This document shows positions 32,024 to 43,253 of a stretch of DNA of 64,000 bases, one piece after another. Each line of letters begins with the position of its first letter. Positions within the stretch are counted from its first letter, which is position 1. Origin of the DNA: Streptomyces sp. CMB-StM0423 (GTDB taxonomy: Bacteria > Actinomycetota > Actinomycetes > Streptomycetales > Streptomycetaceae); contig NZ_CP025407.1 in NCBI RefSeq assembly GCF_002847285.1, positions 558,001 through 622,000 of the forward strand. The letters are read 5' to 3'. Made by a program: the position numbers and the translations under genes. Under the pieces are notes generated by a model. The model did no database searches, was not told the DNA's origin, and saw only the letters and a program-made list of their open reading frames with translations.

Positions 32024-33817
32024 GTGAACACCGTCCAGCCCGCCGTCGCCGTGGCCGTCGTCTGCGTAGCCACGGCCCTCTTCGGCGTGTACGGGCTGCG
32101 CCCCGGCCGCGCCACCTCCGACTTCTACGTCGCCTCCCGCGCCGTGACGCCGCTGCAGAACGCCTCCGCCATCGGCGGCGAGTACCTGTCGGCCGCGTCC
32201 TTCCTCGGCATCGCGGGCCTCGTGCTCGCGTACGGCGCCGACATGCTCTGGTACGGCGTCGGCTACACCGCCGGCTACCTGGTCCTCCTCGCCTTCGTCG
32301 CCGCGCCGATGCGCCGCTCCGGCGCGTACACCGTCCCGGACTTCGCCGAGGCCCGGCTGCAGTCGAAGCGCGTACGGCAGCTCGCCTCGGTGCTCGTCGT
32401 CCTCATCGGCTGGCTCTATCTGCTGCCCCAGCTCCAGGGCGCGGGGCTCACCCTGCGCACCGTCACCGGCGCCCCGCTGTGGGTCGGCCCGGTGGCCGTC
32501 GCGGCGGTGGTGATGACGACCGTCGCGTCCGGCGGGATGCGCAGTGTCACGGCGGTGCAGGCGTTCCAGTACTGGCTGAAGCTGACGGCGCTCGCGGTGC
32601 CGGTGATCTTCCTGCTGCTGGCCTGGCGCGCGGACGGCGCGCCGTGGCCGGACGCCGACGCGCCGCCGCGGTTCCGGGACACGACGACGGTGACCGTGCA
32701 CCAGGCGGTCGACGTACGGGTGGAGGTTCCGGTACGGGTCACGGTGCACGGCCGGCTCGACGGCGAGCGGCTGGACGGCGACCGGGTGCGCATCGGCCCC
32801 GGCGTGCACGCGATCGGCGAGGAGACCCGGGTCCGGTTCCCCGCCGGCGCCGACGTGCCGCACCCGGTCGACGAGGAGCCCGTCGACGGCCTCAACTGGA
32901 CGCGCCCGCTGTCCGGTACGGAACACCCCGGCTACGGCACGTACTCGCTGCTCATCGCCACCCTGCTCGGCACCATGGGCCTGCCGCACGTCATCGTCCG
33001 CTTCTACACCAACCCCGACGGCCCCGCCGCCCGCCGCACCACCTGGACCGTGCTGTGGCTGCTGGCCGCCTTCTACCTGCTGCCGCCGCTCTACGGCGCC
33101 CTCGGCCGCCTCTACACCCCCGAACTCCTCATGACCGGCCGCACGGACGCCACGCTGCTCCTCCTCCCCGACCGGCTGCTCGGCGGCGGCCCGGCCGCGG
33201 CGGTCCTCGGCACGCTGCTGACCGCGGGCGCGTTCGCGGCGTTCCTGTCCACCGCCTCCGGCCTGACGATGTCGGTGGCGGGTGTGCTGGGGCAGGAGCT
33301 GGAGCGCAGACGGGCCCGGCGGGCGACGGCCCCGCCGGGCAAGGCGGCCGACGCCCGCGCGGAGGTGCGGGCGACCGTGCTGCGGCTGCGGCTCGCCGGG
33401 GTGGCCGCGGCGGCGGTGCCGTGCGTGGCGTCGCTGGTGGTCGTGGAGCGGCCCGTCGCGGACGTGGTGGGGCTGGCGTTCGCGGTCGCGGCCTCGTCGT
33501 TCTGCCCGCTGCTGCTGCTCGGCATCTGGTGGCGCGGGCTGACCCCGCAGGGCGCCGCCGCCGGGCTGCTCGCGGGCGGCGGGGCGGCGCTGGCGACGGT
33601 GGCGGCGACGATGTTCGGCGTGCAACCCGGCGGCTGGCCGGGGGCGTTGCTGGCGCGGCCGGCCGCGTGGACGGTGCCGCTGGCGTTCGCGGTGATGGTG
33701 GGGGGCTCGTGGCTGACGAGGCGCAGCGTGCCCAGCGGTACGGCGCACGCGCTGCTGCGGCTGCACGCCCCCGAGTCGCTGGACCTGCCGCGCCGCCCGG
33801 GACGTACGGCGAACTGA
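32024..33817 (+). CDS. Sodium:solute symporter, monocarboxylate type (first copy)
   Basis: Protein of 597 residues of the SSS family with about 13 helices. The family block near the start (FYVASRAVTPLQNASAIGGEYLSAASFLGIAG in adjoining parts) and LLGTMGLPHVIVRFYTNPDG are typical of acetate/pyruvate permeases such as ActP and MctC. Residues about 215-305 form a large hydrophilic insert between helices that the second copy lacks or has much shorter. GTG 32024 is the first start after the DUF485-like gene. It is the end of the LytS-LytTR-DUF485-symporter run. Confidence 0.92.
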   Translation: MNTVQPAVAVAVVCVATALFGVYGLRPGRATSDFYVASRAVTPLQNASAIGGEYLSAASFLGIAGLVLAYGADMLWYGVGYTAGYLVLLAFVAAPMRRSGAYTVPDFAEARLQSKRVRQLASVLVVLIGWLYLLPQLQGAGLTLRTVTGAPLWVGPVAVAAVVMTTVASGGMRSVTAVQAFQYWLKLTALAVPVIFLLLAWRADGAPWPDADAPPRFRDTTTVTVHQAVDVRVEVPVRVTVHGRLDGERLDGDRVRIGPGVHAIGEETRVRFPAGADVPHPVDEEPVDGLNWTRPLSGTEHPGYGTYSLLIATLLGTMGLPHVIVRFYTNPDGPAARRTTWTVLWLLAAFYLLPPLYGALGRLYTPELLMTGRTDATLLLLPDRLLGGGPAAAVLGTLLTAGAFAAFLSTASGLTMSVAGVLGQELERRRARRATAPPGKAADARAEVRATVLRLRLAGVAAAAVPCVASLVVVERPVADVVGLAFAVAASSFCPLLLLGIWWRGLTPQGAAAGLLAGGGAALATVAATMFGVQPGGWPGALLARPAAWTVPLAFAVMVGGSWLTRRSVPSGTAHALLRLHAPESLDLPRRPGRTAN

Positions 33818-34100
33818 CCGACGGCGTACGGGCGGCCGCCCCACCGCGTGCGAGCACCGACCCGTTACGTGCGACCGGCCGGCCCACCGCGTACGACCGC
33901 CGCCCACCGCACGCCGTTCGGCCCGAACCGCCGCCCGGCCGACCGCTCGTCGTGCCTTCGCTACCGCTCGGCGCATCCGCGCCGCCGTTCACGGCACCAC
34001 CGCCGCGCGGCGGCTCGCGCGGCGGCCCGTGCGCTTCTACGGTGGCCGCGCCCGGCCCGTCCGGACACCCCCGTCCCCCAAGGCGCCCATGGAGGCCGCG

Positions 34101-34463
34101 ATGAGCAGCACACCCCCGACCGGCAGATCGCCGGACGTGTACGAGGAAGTACAGCAGAGCGAGGAGTTCGGGGAGCTGCGACGCGCGCACCGTTCGTTCG
34201 CGTTTCCGCTGACCGTCGGATTCATCGTCTGGTACCTGCTGTACGTGCTGCTGTCGAACTACGCGGGCGGCTTCATGGGCACCGAGGTCGTCGGCAACAT
34301 CAACGTGGCGTTCGTGCTGGGCATCGCGCAGTTCGTCACCACGTTCGCCATCGCATGGTGGTACGCGCGGCACGCCGCCGCGAAGCTCGACCCCAGGTCC
34401 GAGCAGCTCAAGGCTGAGGTCGAGGGCCGGGTGGCCGGCAGTGGCACGGAGGTCGGGAAATGA
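34101..34463 (+). CDS. DUF485 membrane protein (YjcH-like)
   Basis: Protein of 120 residues with two helices (FPLTVGFIVWYLLYVLLS and NVAFVLGIAQFVTTFAIAWW) and the family's EFGELRRAHRSFAFP lead-in. It is translationally coupled to the next symporter by a four-base overlap (ATGA), as yjcH is to actP. ATG 34101 has GGAGG five bases upstream. The 283 bp before it contain no gene that I can support; they are very GC-rich with no clear promoter. Confidence 0.93.
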   Translation: MSSTPPTGRSPDVYEEVQQSEEFGELRRAHRSFAFPLTVGFIVWYLLYVLLSNYAGGFMGTEVVGNINVAFVLGIAQFVTTFAIAWWYARHAAAKLDPRSEQLKAEVEGRVAGSGTEVGK

Positions 34464-36100
34464 CGGGCGCCACCACGAACGCGCTGCAGATGGTCGCCCA
34501 GTCGGATCCGGGTGAGCACCGCACGCTGATCGTCACGCTGTTCTCGGTCTTCGTGGCGCTCACGCTCGCGGTGACGGTGTGGGCGGGACGCAAGACGAAG
34601 GACGCCACCGACTACTACGCGGGCGGCCGTTCCTTCACGGGCTTCCAGAACGGGCTGGCGATCTCCGGGGACTACATGTCCGCGGCCTCCTTCCTGGGCA
34701 TCGCGGGCGCCATCGCGCTGGCGGGTTACGACGGGTTCCTGTACTCCATCGGCTTCCTGGTCGCCTGGCTGGTGGCGCTGCTGCTGGTCGCGGAACCGCT
34801 GCGCAACTCGGGCCGGTTCACCATGGGCGACGTGCTCGCGTACCGGATGCGCCAGCGTCCCGTACGCACCGCGGCCGGGGTGTCGACCATCGTGGTGTCG
34901 ATCTTCTACCTGCTGGCGCAGATGGTCGGCGCGGGCGCCCTGGTCGCTCTGCTGCTGGGGATCACCGGCGAGGCGGGCAAGAACCTCATCGTGGTCCTCG
35001 TCGGCCTGGTGATGATCCTGTACGTCACCATCGGCGGCATGAAGGGCACCACCTGGGTGCAGATCATCAAGGCCGTGCTGCTGATCCTGGGCACGCTGCT
35101 GATCACGATCCTGGTGCTGGCGAAGTTCGACTTCAACATCTCCCAACTGCTGGGCGCCGCCGCGGACAACTCCGGCAAGGGCGCGTCGTTCCTGGAGCCG
35201 GGGCTGAAGTACGGGGTGACGACCACCTCGAAGATCGACTTCATCTCGCTGGGCATCGCGCTGGTGCTGGGCACCGCGGGTCTGCCGCACATCCTGATCC
35301 GCTTCTACACGGTGCCGACCGCGCAGACCGCGCGTAAGTCCGTGCTCTGGGCGATCGGCATCATCGGCGGCTTCTACCTGATGACCATCGCGCTGGGCTT
35401 CGGCGCCGCCGCGCTGATCAAACAGGAGACGATCGTCGAGTCCAACCCGGCGGGCAATACCGCGGCACCACTACTCGCGGAAGAAATCGGCGGCGGAGCG
35501 GGATCCACCGGAGGCGCGATCCTGCTGGCGATGATCTCCGCGGTCGCGTTCGCCACGATCCTCGCGGTCGTCGCAGGACTGACGCTGGCATCGTCGTCGT
35601 CGTTCGCGCACGACCTGTACGCCAACGTCATCCGCAAGGGCAAGGCCACCGAGAAGGAGGAGATCGCGGCGGCCCGGATCGCCGCCGTCGGGATCGGTGC
35701 GGTCGCCATCCTGCTGGGCGTCTTCGCGGGCAGTCTGAACGTCGCCGGCCTGGTGGCCCTGGCCTTCGCCGTGGCGGCGTCGGCGAACCTGCCGACGATC
35801 CTCTACAGCCTGTTCTGGAAGCGGTTCACCACCCAGGGCGCGCTGTGGTCCATCTACGGCGGCCTGTTCACCTCGGTGTTCCTGGTGCTGTTCTCCCCGG
35901 TGGTGTCCGGCAAGGAGACCAGCATGTGGCCGGGCGTGGACTTCCAGTGGTTCCCGCTGGAGAACCCGGGCCTGATCTCCATCCCGGCCGGCTTCATCCT
36001 CGGCTGGCTCGGCTCGATCCTGTCCAAGGACGAGGACGCCACCGGCAAGAAGTACGCCGAACTCGAGGTCCGTTCCCTCACCGGCGCCGGCGCCCACTAG
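34460..36100 (+). CDS. actP: Cation/acetate (monocarboxylate) symporter
   Basis: Protein of 546 residues of the SSS family, close in length to ActP (549). Blocks YYAGGRSFTGFQNGLAISGDYMSAASFLGIAG (in adjoining parts), LGTAGLPHILIRFYTVP and SSSFAHDLYANVIRKGK are characteristic. About 13 helices are seen. It takes up acetate or related short acids with sodium. It partners the DUF485 gene with which it overlaps. This is the second DUF485/symporter pair in 4.7 kb. Confidence 0.95.
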   Translation: MTGATTNALQMVAQSDPGEHRTLIVTLFSVFVALTLAVTVWAGRKTKDATDYYAGGRSFTGFQNGLAISGDYMSAASFLGIAGAIALAGYDGFLYSIGFLVAWLVALLLVAEPLRNSGRFTMGDVLAYRMRQRPVRTAAGVSTIVVSIFYLLAQMVGAGALVALLLGITGEAGKNLIVVLVGLVMILYVTIGGMKGTTWVQIIKAVLLILGTLLITILVLAKFDFNISQLLGAAADNSGKGASFLEPGLKYGVTTTSKIDFISLGIALVLGTAGLPHILIRFYTVPTAQTARKSVLWAIGIIGGFYLMTIALGFGAAALIKQETIVESNPAGNTAAPLLAEEIGGGAGSTGGAILLAMISAVAFATILAVVAGLTLASSSSFAHDLYANVIRKGKATEKEEIAAARIAAVGIGAVAILLGVFAGSLNVAGLVALAFAVAASANLPTILYSLFWKRFTTQGALWSIYGGLFTSVFLVLFSPVVSGKETSMWPGVDFQWFPLENPGLISIPAGFILGWLGSILSKDEDATGKKYAELEVRSLTGAGAH

Positions 36101-36269
36101 GCACCGCCGCCCGGCCGGCGCGGGTCGTACCGACGACCCGCCCGGCCATGCCGGTTCCCCGCCGGCATCCGAGCGGCGGCCGGCCGGCGGTGCCCGAGCG
36201 CCTGCCGTCCGGTCGTCACCCACCCCCCTCCCCGGGGGGCGGGGCACCCTCCTCCGCCCCGCCCACTCC

Positions 36270-36308
36270 CGCGGGCCCGCGGGCTCCGTGCAACCGCGGG
36301 CCCGCGGG
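36270..36308. terminator. GC-rich hairpin between convergent actP and lysR genes
   Basis: Two copies of a palindromic block containing CGCGGGCCCGCGG flank a ten-base loop. The position between two convergent genes fits a bidirectional terminator; the pairing has alternatives. Confidence 0.45.
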
Positions 36309-36335
36309 CCCTTCGGCGGTCCGGCCGTCTCCTCG

Positions 36336-37247
36336 CTACCCGACCGTCTCCTTCGCCCGCACCTGCAGCGCGTCCAGCGCGGCGCGCACCGCGGGGCTGC
36401 CGGTCGCACCGCGCCGGGTGACGGTGAGGAACGTACGCGACGGGACCGGCACCCCGGTGATCCGCAGCCGGCGGATCGACGGCACGCCGGAGAACTGCGC
36501 GAGCCGGGGCACGAGCGCGACGCCGAGCCCGTTGGAGACCATCACCGCCGTCACGGTCCAGTCGCACGCCTCGTGGGTCACGTTGGGCCCGAAGCCCGCC
36601 GCGCTGCAGGCCGCGAGCACGTGCTGCCGCGACCAGACGCCCGGGGGGCCGATGATCCACTGCTCCCCCGCGGCCTCGGCCAGCTCGATCGCCGTACGCG
36701 CGGCCAGCGGGTGGTCCTCCGGCACGACCAGGTCGAAGGGGTCCTCGATGAGCGTGTGCTGCTCGAAGCGCTGGTCGCCGCGGGCCGGCGCCTCGGCGGA
36801 CGCCTCCACGACGGCGAGGTCCGTCTCGCAGTCGAAGAGCAGGTCGTAGCAGTCCGCGGGCTCCGCCTCGCGCAGCCGTACGTCGAGCCGCGGATGCGCC
36901 GCACGGAGCGCGCCGGCCACCGGTGCCAGCAGCCGGCACATCGCGCTCGGAAACCCGGACATGCGCAGCTCTCCGGCCGGTTCCTCGCCGAGCGCGTGCA
37001 GTTCGGCCGCCGCCCGCTCCCACTGCGCCTCGATGACGTCGGCGTGCGCGAGGAGCCCGCGCGCGGCCGGCGTGAGCCGCACCCGGCGGCCCTGCGGCTC
37101 CAGCAGCCGGACGTCCAGCTCCCGGGCGAGCTGCCGGATCTGCTGGGAGGCGGCGGAGGGCGTGAGGTGGAGTGACTCGGCGGCTGCGGTCACGGTGCCG
37201 TAGTACGCGACCGCGCGGAGCACGCGCAGCCGGCGCAGGTCAATCAT
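36336..37247 (-). CDS. LysR-family transcriptional regulator
   Basis: Protein of 303 residues, standard for the family. The N-terminal winged helix (LRRLRVLRAVAYYGTVTAAAESLHLTPSAASQQIRQL in adjoining parts) is followed by a type-2 periplasmic-binding-like effector domain (about 90-295). ATG 37247 has GGAGG upstream. It is divergent from the small zinc-ribbon gene at 37399 and the methyltransferase after it, the usual target position for LysR proteins. The effector is unknown. Confidence 0.93.
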   Translation of the reverse strand: MIDLRRLRVLRAVAYYGTVTAAAESLHLTPSAASQQIRQLARELDVRLLEPQGRRVRLTPAARGLLAHADVIEAQWERAAAELHALGEEPAGELRMSGFPSAMCRLLAPVAGALRAAHPRLDVRLREAEPADCYDLLFDCETDLAVVEASAEAPARGDQRFEQHTLIEDPFDLVVPEDHPLAARTAIELAEAAGEQWIIGPPGVWSRQHVLAACSAAGFGPNVTHEACDWTVTAVMVSNGLGVALVPRLAQFSGVPSIRRLRITGVPVPSRTFLTVTRRGATGSPAVRAALDALQVRAKETVG

Positions 37248-37398
37248 GTAGGTCCTCCTTCACGATGCGCTCCATAAATCCAACCTAGACCTGAACGAAT
37301 CAAACTTCCATGCTGAAGAGGCAAGGAACGCGGGCCCGGCCGAGGGGCCGCGGCCGGACGAGAACCGCCGGAGGGTACGGCGGGGAGGGGACAACACG

Positions 37399-37656
37399 TT
37401 GTTCGAGGGTCACTGCCCCCACTGCGGCTGGGCGGACAGCACGCCGTTCCACACGGTCTCGCAGCACCGTACGGGCAGGGGGATGACGATCTGGACCCGG
37501 TGCCAGTGCGGCTCCCTGCAGATGCGGACGGTGGACGCGGCCGGCGGCCGCATCGTCACGCGCGGGCGCCCGGCCCCCGACGCGGCGGGCGGCCCGTACC
37601 CCGGAATGGCGCGGCAGCAGACCGCGGCGCGGGTAGAAAGGTGCCATGACGGCTGA
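37399..37656 (+). CDS. Small CxxC protein, function unknown
   Basis: Predicted protein of 85 residues with CPHCGW near the N-terminus and CQCGS in the middle, a possible zinc site. It needs the TTG start at 37399, preceded by GGGGAGGGG. Its end overlaps the methyltransferase start by 11 bp. Codon bias in the first two thirds is good; the C-terminal part is less convincing. Confidence 0.6.
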   Translation: MFEGHCPHCGWADSTPFHTVSQHRTGRGMTIWTRCQCGSLQMRTVDAAGGRIVTRGRPAPDAAGGPYPGMARQQTAARVERCHDG

Positions 37657-38521
37657 CGAACCGGCGCCCACGGTCGCCGAGATGCTCCGCGCCAACGAGG
37701 CCAACTGGGACGCCCGCGCTCCCGTGCACGCGCGCAGCGACTTCTACGGCCTCGACGGCTCGCGGGCGCCGGCCGACTGGTTCGCCCCCTTCGAGTGGGA
37801 CGACCTCGGCGACCTGCACGGCCGGGACGTGCTCCACCTGATGTGCCATCTGGGCACCGACACCCTCGCCTTCGCCGAGCGGGGCGCGGCCCGCACGGTC
37901 GGCCTCGACTTCTCCGCCGCGTCCGTCACCGGGGCGCGGCGGATCGCGGCGGCGGCGGGCCGGGAGGTGGAGTTCGTACGGGCCGACGTGCACAAGGCGC
38001 CCGAGGCGCTGGCGGGCCGGCGCTTCGACGTCGTCTACACCGGCAAGGGCGCGCTCTGCTATCTGCCGGATCTCGCGGCGTGGGCCGGGGTGGTACGGGC
38101 CCTGCTGCGGCCCGGCGGCGTGCTGTACCTGGCCGAGTTCCACCCGCTGCTCAACTCCCTGGGCCCCGCGGGCGATCCGGGCGAGGTGCCGGAGCTGCTG
38201 CTGCGCCACGACTACCTCGCCGGCCGCGGCCCCGTCCGCAAGGACTCCCCGTACACGTACACCGACGGCCCGCCGCTCACCGGAGCCCTCACCAGCTACG
38301 AGTGGCGCCACGGCCTCGGCGACGTGGTCACGGCGCTGGCCGGCGCCGGGCTCGCCGTCGACCTGCTGCGCGAGACGGACCTGCTGCCGTGGCCGCGGTT
38401 CGCGGCAATGGAGCGGGACCCGGCGAGCGGCTGGTGGCGGCTGCCGGCGACCCGGCCCGCGGTCCCGCTGCTCTTCGCGCTCCGCGCCACCCCCGTGCCC
38501 GGGGCCGTGCGAGGGGCTTGA
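37646..38521 (+). CDS. SAM-dependent methyltransferase, class I
   Basis: Protein of 291 residues. The SAM-binding motif is VLHLMCHLGTDTLAFAERG (residues about 68-86; Gly-poor, with MCHLG in place of the commoner GCGTG), then GLDFS and FVRADVHKAP, and a post-I motif FDVVYTGKGALCYLPDLAAW. Relatives are annotated only as class I methyltransferases; the substrate is unknown. ATG 37646 has AAAGG four bases upstream. It overlaps the small CxxC gene. Confidence 0.88.
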   Translation: MTADEPAPTVAEMLRANEANWDARAPVHARSDFYGLDGSRAPADWFAPFEWDDLGDLHGRDVLHLMCHLGTDTLAFAERGAARTVGLDFSAASVTGARRIAAAAGREVEFVRADVHKAPEALAGRRFDVVYTGKGALCYLPDLAAWAGVVRALLRPGGVLYLAEFHPLLNSLGPAGDPGEVPELLLRHDYLAGRGPVRKDSPYTYTDGPPLTGALTSYEWRHGLGDVVTALAGAGLAVDLLRETDLLPWPRFAAMERDPASGWWRLPATRPAVPLLFALRATPVPGAVRGA

Positions 38522-38617
38522 TCCGGGGGCCCGTTCCGGGTGACGCTCCCCTGACCACTGCACGAGCTCCGTACCGCGTACGCCACCCGCTCCCGCCCCC
38601 GTCAGGAAGCGCACCGT

Positions 38618-40138
38618 ATGACGCAGCCCGCCCGCCGTCCCAACATCCTGCTCCTCACCAGCGACCAGCAGCACTGGAACACCCTCGGCCGCGGCAACCC
38701 CGAGATCCGCACCCCGCACCTCGACCGGCTCGCCGCCCAGGGCACCGCCTTCGAGCGCGCCTACTGCCCCAACCCGACGTGCACCCCGACCCGCGCCTCG
38801 ATGATCACCGGCAAGTACCCCAGCCAGCACGGCGCGTGGACGCTCGGCACCAAGCTGCCCGAGGACCAGCCGACGCTCGGGCAGCACCTGGGCGCCGCGG
38901 GGTACACCACCTCGCTGGTCGGCAAGGCGCACTTCCAGCCGCTCGCGAGCACGGCGGAGCACCCCTCGATCGAGTCGTACCCGCTGCTGCAGGACCTGGA
39001 CTTCTGGCGGGACTTCCACGGCCCGTACTACGGCTTCGACCACGTGGAGCTGGCCCGCAACCACACCGCGGAGGCGCACGCGGGGCAGCACTACGCCCTC
39101 TGGCTGGAGCAGCAGGGCTGCGCGGACTGGCGGCGGTACTTCCGGCCGCCGACCGGCACCCTGGACCCCGGCGTGCGGCACACCTGGCCGATCCCGGAGG
39201 AACTGCACTACAACGCCTGGATCGCCGAGCGCACCGGCACGCTGCTTGAGGGGTACGCGGAGGGGGACGAGCCGTTCTTCTGCTGGGCCAGCTTCTTCGA
39301 CCCGCATCCGCCCTACCTCGTGCCCGAGCCCTGGGACCGGATGTACGACCCGGACGCGCTGACCGTGCCGGAGGCCGTCGCGGGCGAACACGACGGCAAC
39401 CCGCCGCACTTCGGCCTCACCCAGCAGGACCGGCCGGACTTCTCGCCGTGGCAGGAGTCGGGGCAGTACGTCCACGGCTTCCACTCCCACCGGCTGCCGG
39501 CCGCCGAGCGGCGCCGGCTGGTGGCGACGTACTACGGGATGGTCAGCATGCTCGACGCGTACGTCGGCCGGATCCTGGACCGGCTCGACGCGCTGGGGCT
39601 GGCCGGGGACACGATCGTGGTGTTCACCACCGACCACGGGCACTTCTTCGGCCAGCACGGGCTGCAGGCCAAGGGCGCGTTCCACTACGAGGACCTGCTG
39701 CGGGTGCCGTTCCTCGCCCGGCTGCCCGGCCGGGTGCCCGCGGGGCGCGCCTCCTCCGCGCTGGTGTCGACCGTCGACCTCGCGCCGACGTTCCTGGAGC
39801 TGGCCGGGCTGCCGGTGCCGCGGGAGATGACCGGCGTGAGCCAGGCGGAGGTCCTCACCGGCGGCGCGCCGAGCGCGCGGGACCACGTCATCTGCGAGTT
39901 CCGGCACGAGCCGACCGCGGTCAGCCTGCGCACGTACGTCGACGACCGGTACAAGCTGACGGTCTATCAGGGGCGCACGTACGGCGAGCTGTTCGACCTG
40001 CGCGCCGATCCGGGCGAGACGCGCAACCTGTGGGACGACCCGGGGAGCGCCGGGCTCAAGTCCGAGCTGCTGCTCCGGTACATCTGGGCGGAGCTGGGCA
40101 AGGAGCCGATGTGGATGCCGCGGGTGGCGGCGGCGTAG
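38618..40138 (+). CDS. Sulfatase (formylglycine type, S1 family)
   Basis: Protein of 506 residues of the alkaline phosphatase superfamily. Metal-binding residues appear in LLLTSDQQ (D16), and the sulfatase signature CTPTRAS carries the Cys55 that would be oxidised to formylglycine. ITGKYPSQHG follows, and TTDHGHFFGQHG gives the second metal site. No signal peptide is seen, so it is cytoplasmic and acts on imported or intracellular sulfate esters. Activation needs a formylglycine-generating enzyme encoded elsewhere. ATG 38618 has AGGAAG upstream. The stop lies 18 bp from the convergent UvrA-like gene. Confidence 0.93.
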   Translation: MTQPARRPNILLLTSDQQHWNTLGRGNPEIRTPHLDRLAAQGTAFERAYCPNPTCTPTRASMITGKYPSQHGAWTLGTKLPEDQPTLGQHLGAAGYTTSLVGKAHFQPLASTAEHPSIESYPLLQDLDFWRDFHGPYYGFDHVELARNHTAEAHAGQHYALWLEQQGCADWRRYFRPPTGTLDPGVRHTWPIPEELHYNAWIAERTGTLLEGYAEGDEPFFCWASFFDPHPPYLVPEPWDRMYDPDALTVPEAVAGEHDGNPPHFGLTQQDRPDFSPWQESGQYVHGFHSHRLPAAERRRLVATYYGMVSMLDAYVGRILDRLDALGLAGDTIVVFTTDHGHFFGQHGLQAKGAFHYEDLLRVPFLARLPGRVPAGRASSALVSTVDLAPTFLELAGLPVPREMTGVSQAEVLTGGAPSARDHVICEFRHEPTAVSLRTYVDDRYKLTVYQGRTYGELFDLRADPGETRNLWDDPGSAGLKSELLLRYIWAELGKEPMWMPRVAAA

Positions 40139-40156
40139 GCGCTCCCCGGGGCCGGG

Positions 40157-42478
<2,322 letters not shown>

Positions 42479-42492
42479 GAGCGCGATTTTAA

Positions 42493-42930
42493 TCAAATTT
42501 GACTAGCGACCGCTTCCGGGTTTTCTCCGGGCAGGGCGTCCGCCAGCGTCGGCACCGGACCGAGCGCGTCGAGGAGGCCGCAGCACCGCAGGACCCGGTG
42601 CACGGTGCCGCCCTCGGGGCAGACCAGCCGCAGCTCGCCGCCGCGGTCGCCGGTGCGCCTGCGGGCGCGTATCAGCAGCCGCAGTCCCGAGCAGTCGAGG
42701 AACTCCGTCCGCCGCAGGTCGATGATCACGCGCGGCGCGGGCGCGCCGGTGATCACGTCGAGGTACGGCTCGACATCGAGCTGGGCGGCGAGGTCGATCT
42801 CGCCGGTCAGCTCCAGCACCGTGAATCCGTGCAGCCGGTAGCTCCGCGCGAAGCGCGACTCCACCCGGTCGGCGTGGTCGTCGCCGCCGGTACGCCACGA
42901 AGCTCCGGTCACGTCGTCTGTGTACACCAC
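42493..42930 (-). CDS. STAS-domain anti-anti-sigma factor
   Basis: Protein of 145 residues with a SpoIIAA-like fold. TVLELTGEIDLAA begins the domain and the phosphorylation loop is RRTEFLDCSGLRLLI with acceptor Ser81. It should bind an anti-sigma kinase and release a sigma-B/F-type factor when unphosphorylated. No kinase partner is adjacent. GTG 42930 has GGGGGAG upstream; GTG 42927 is equally possible. Confidence 0.9.
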   Translation of the reverse strand: MVYTDDVTGASWRTGGDDHADRVESRFARSYRLHGFTVLELTGEIDLAAQLDVEPYLDVITGAPAPRVIIDLRRTEFLDCSGLRLLIRARRRTGDRGGELRLVCPEGGTVHRVLRCCGLLDALGPVPTLADALPGENPEAVASQI

Positions 42931-43253
42931 GTGCTCCCCCCACGGGGCCCGTTCTGCCCAGCCTGGGGCAGGCAGCCGAGGTCATAGTCACCGGGGTCCT
43001 GGGTGGACCGCCAACCGTAGTGCGGCATGTCGGGACAGGGGCAAGGTTGGCGCAAACGAGCCGGTCAAGTTTCCCTCGACCGGGCGATTAATCCACAAAC
43101 AGCTTGACCGATCCTCACACCATACGGCAATGGGCGATACGGCATCGGGGTGCGCGGGCGCGTAAGTCCACGCCGCGCCGCGCTTCCGTCCATGGCCGCG
43201 GTCGCCGACGGGCTGGTACGCCTGGGCAGTTGACGTCGCCCGAGGGAGCCGCC
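42931..43253. other. Divergent intergenic region, STAS / GH20
   Basis: Space of 323 bp with no gene. A TTGACC at 43104-43109 on the plus strand has no convincing -10 partner. On the minus strand TTGCCC and TACGGT (43014-43019 in plus numbering) could serve the STAS gene with a 19-bp spacer, a weak candidate. The GH20 ribosome binding site (GAGGGAG) is at the right end. No DasR-type site (TGGTCTAGACCA) was seen. Confidence 0.5.
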
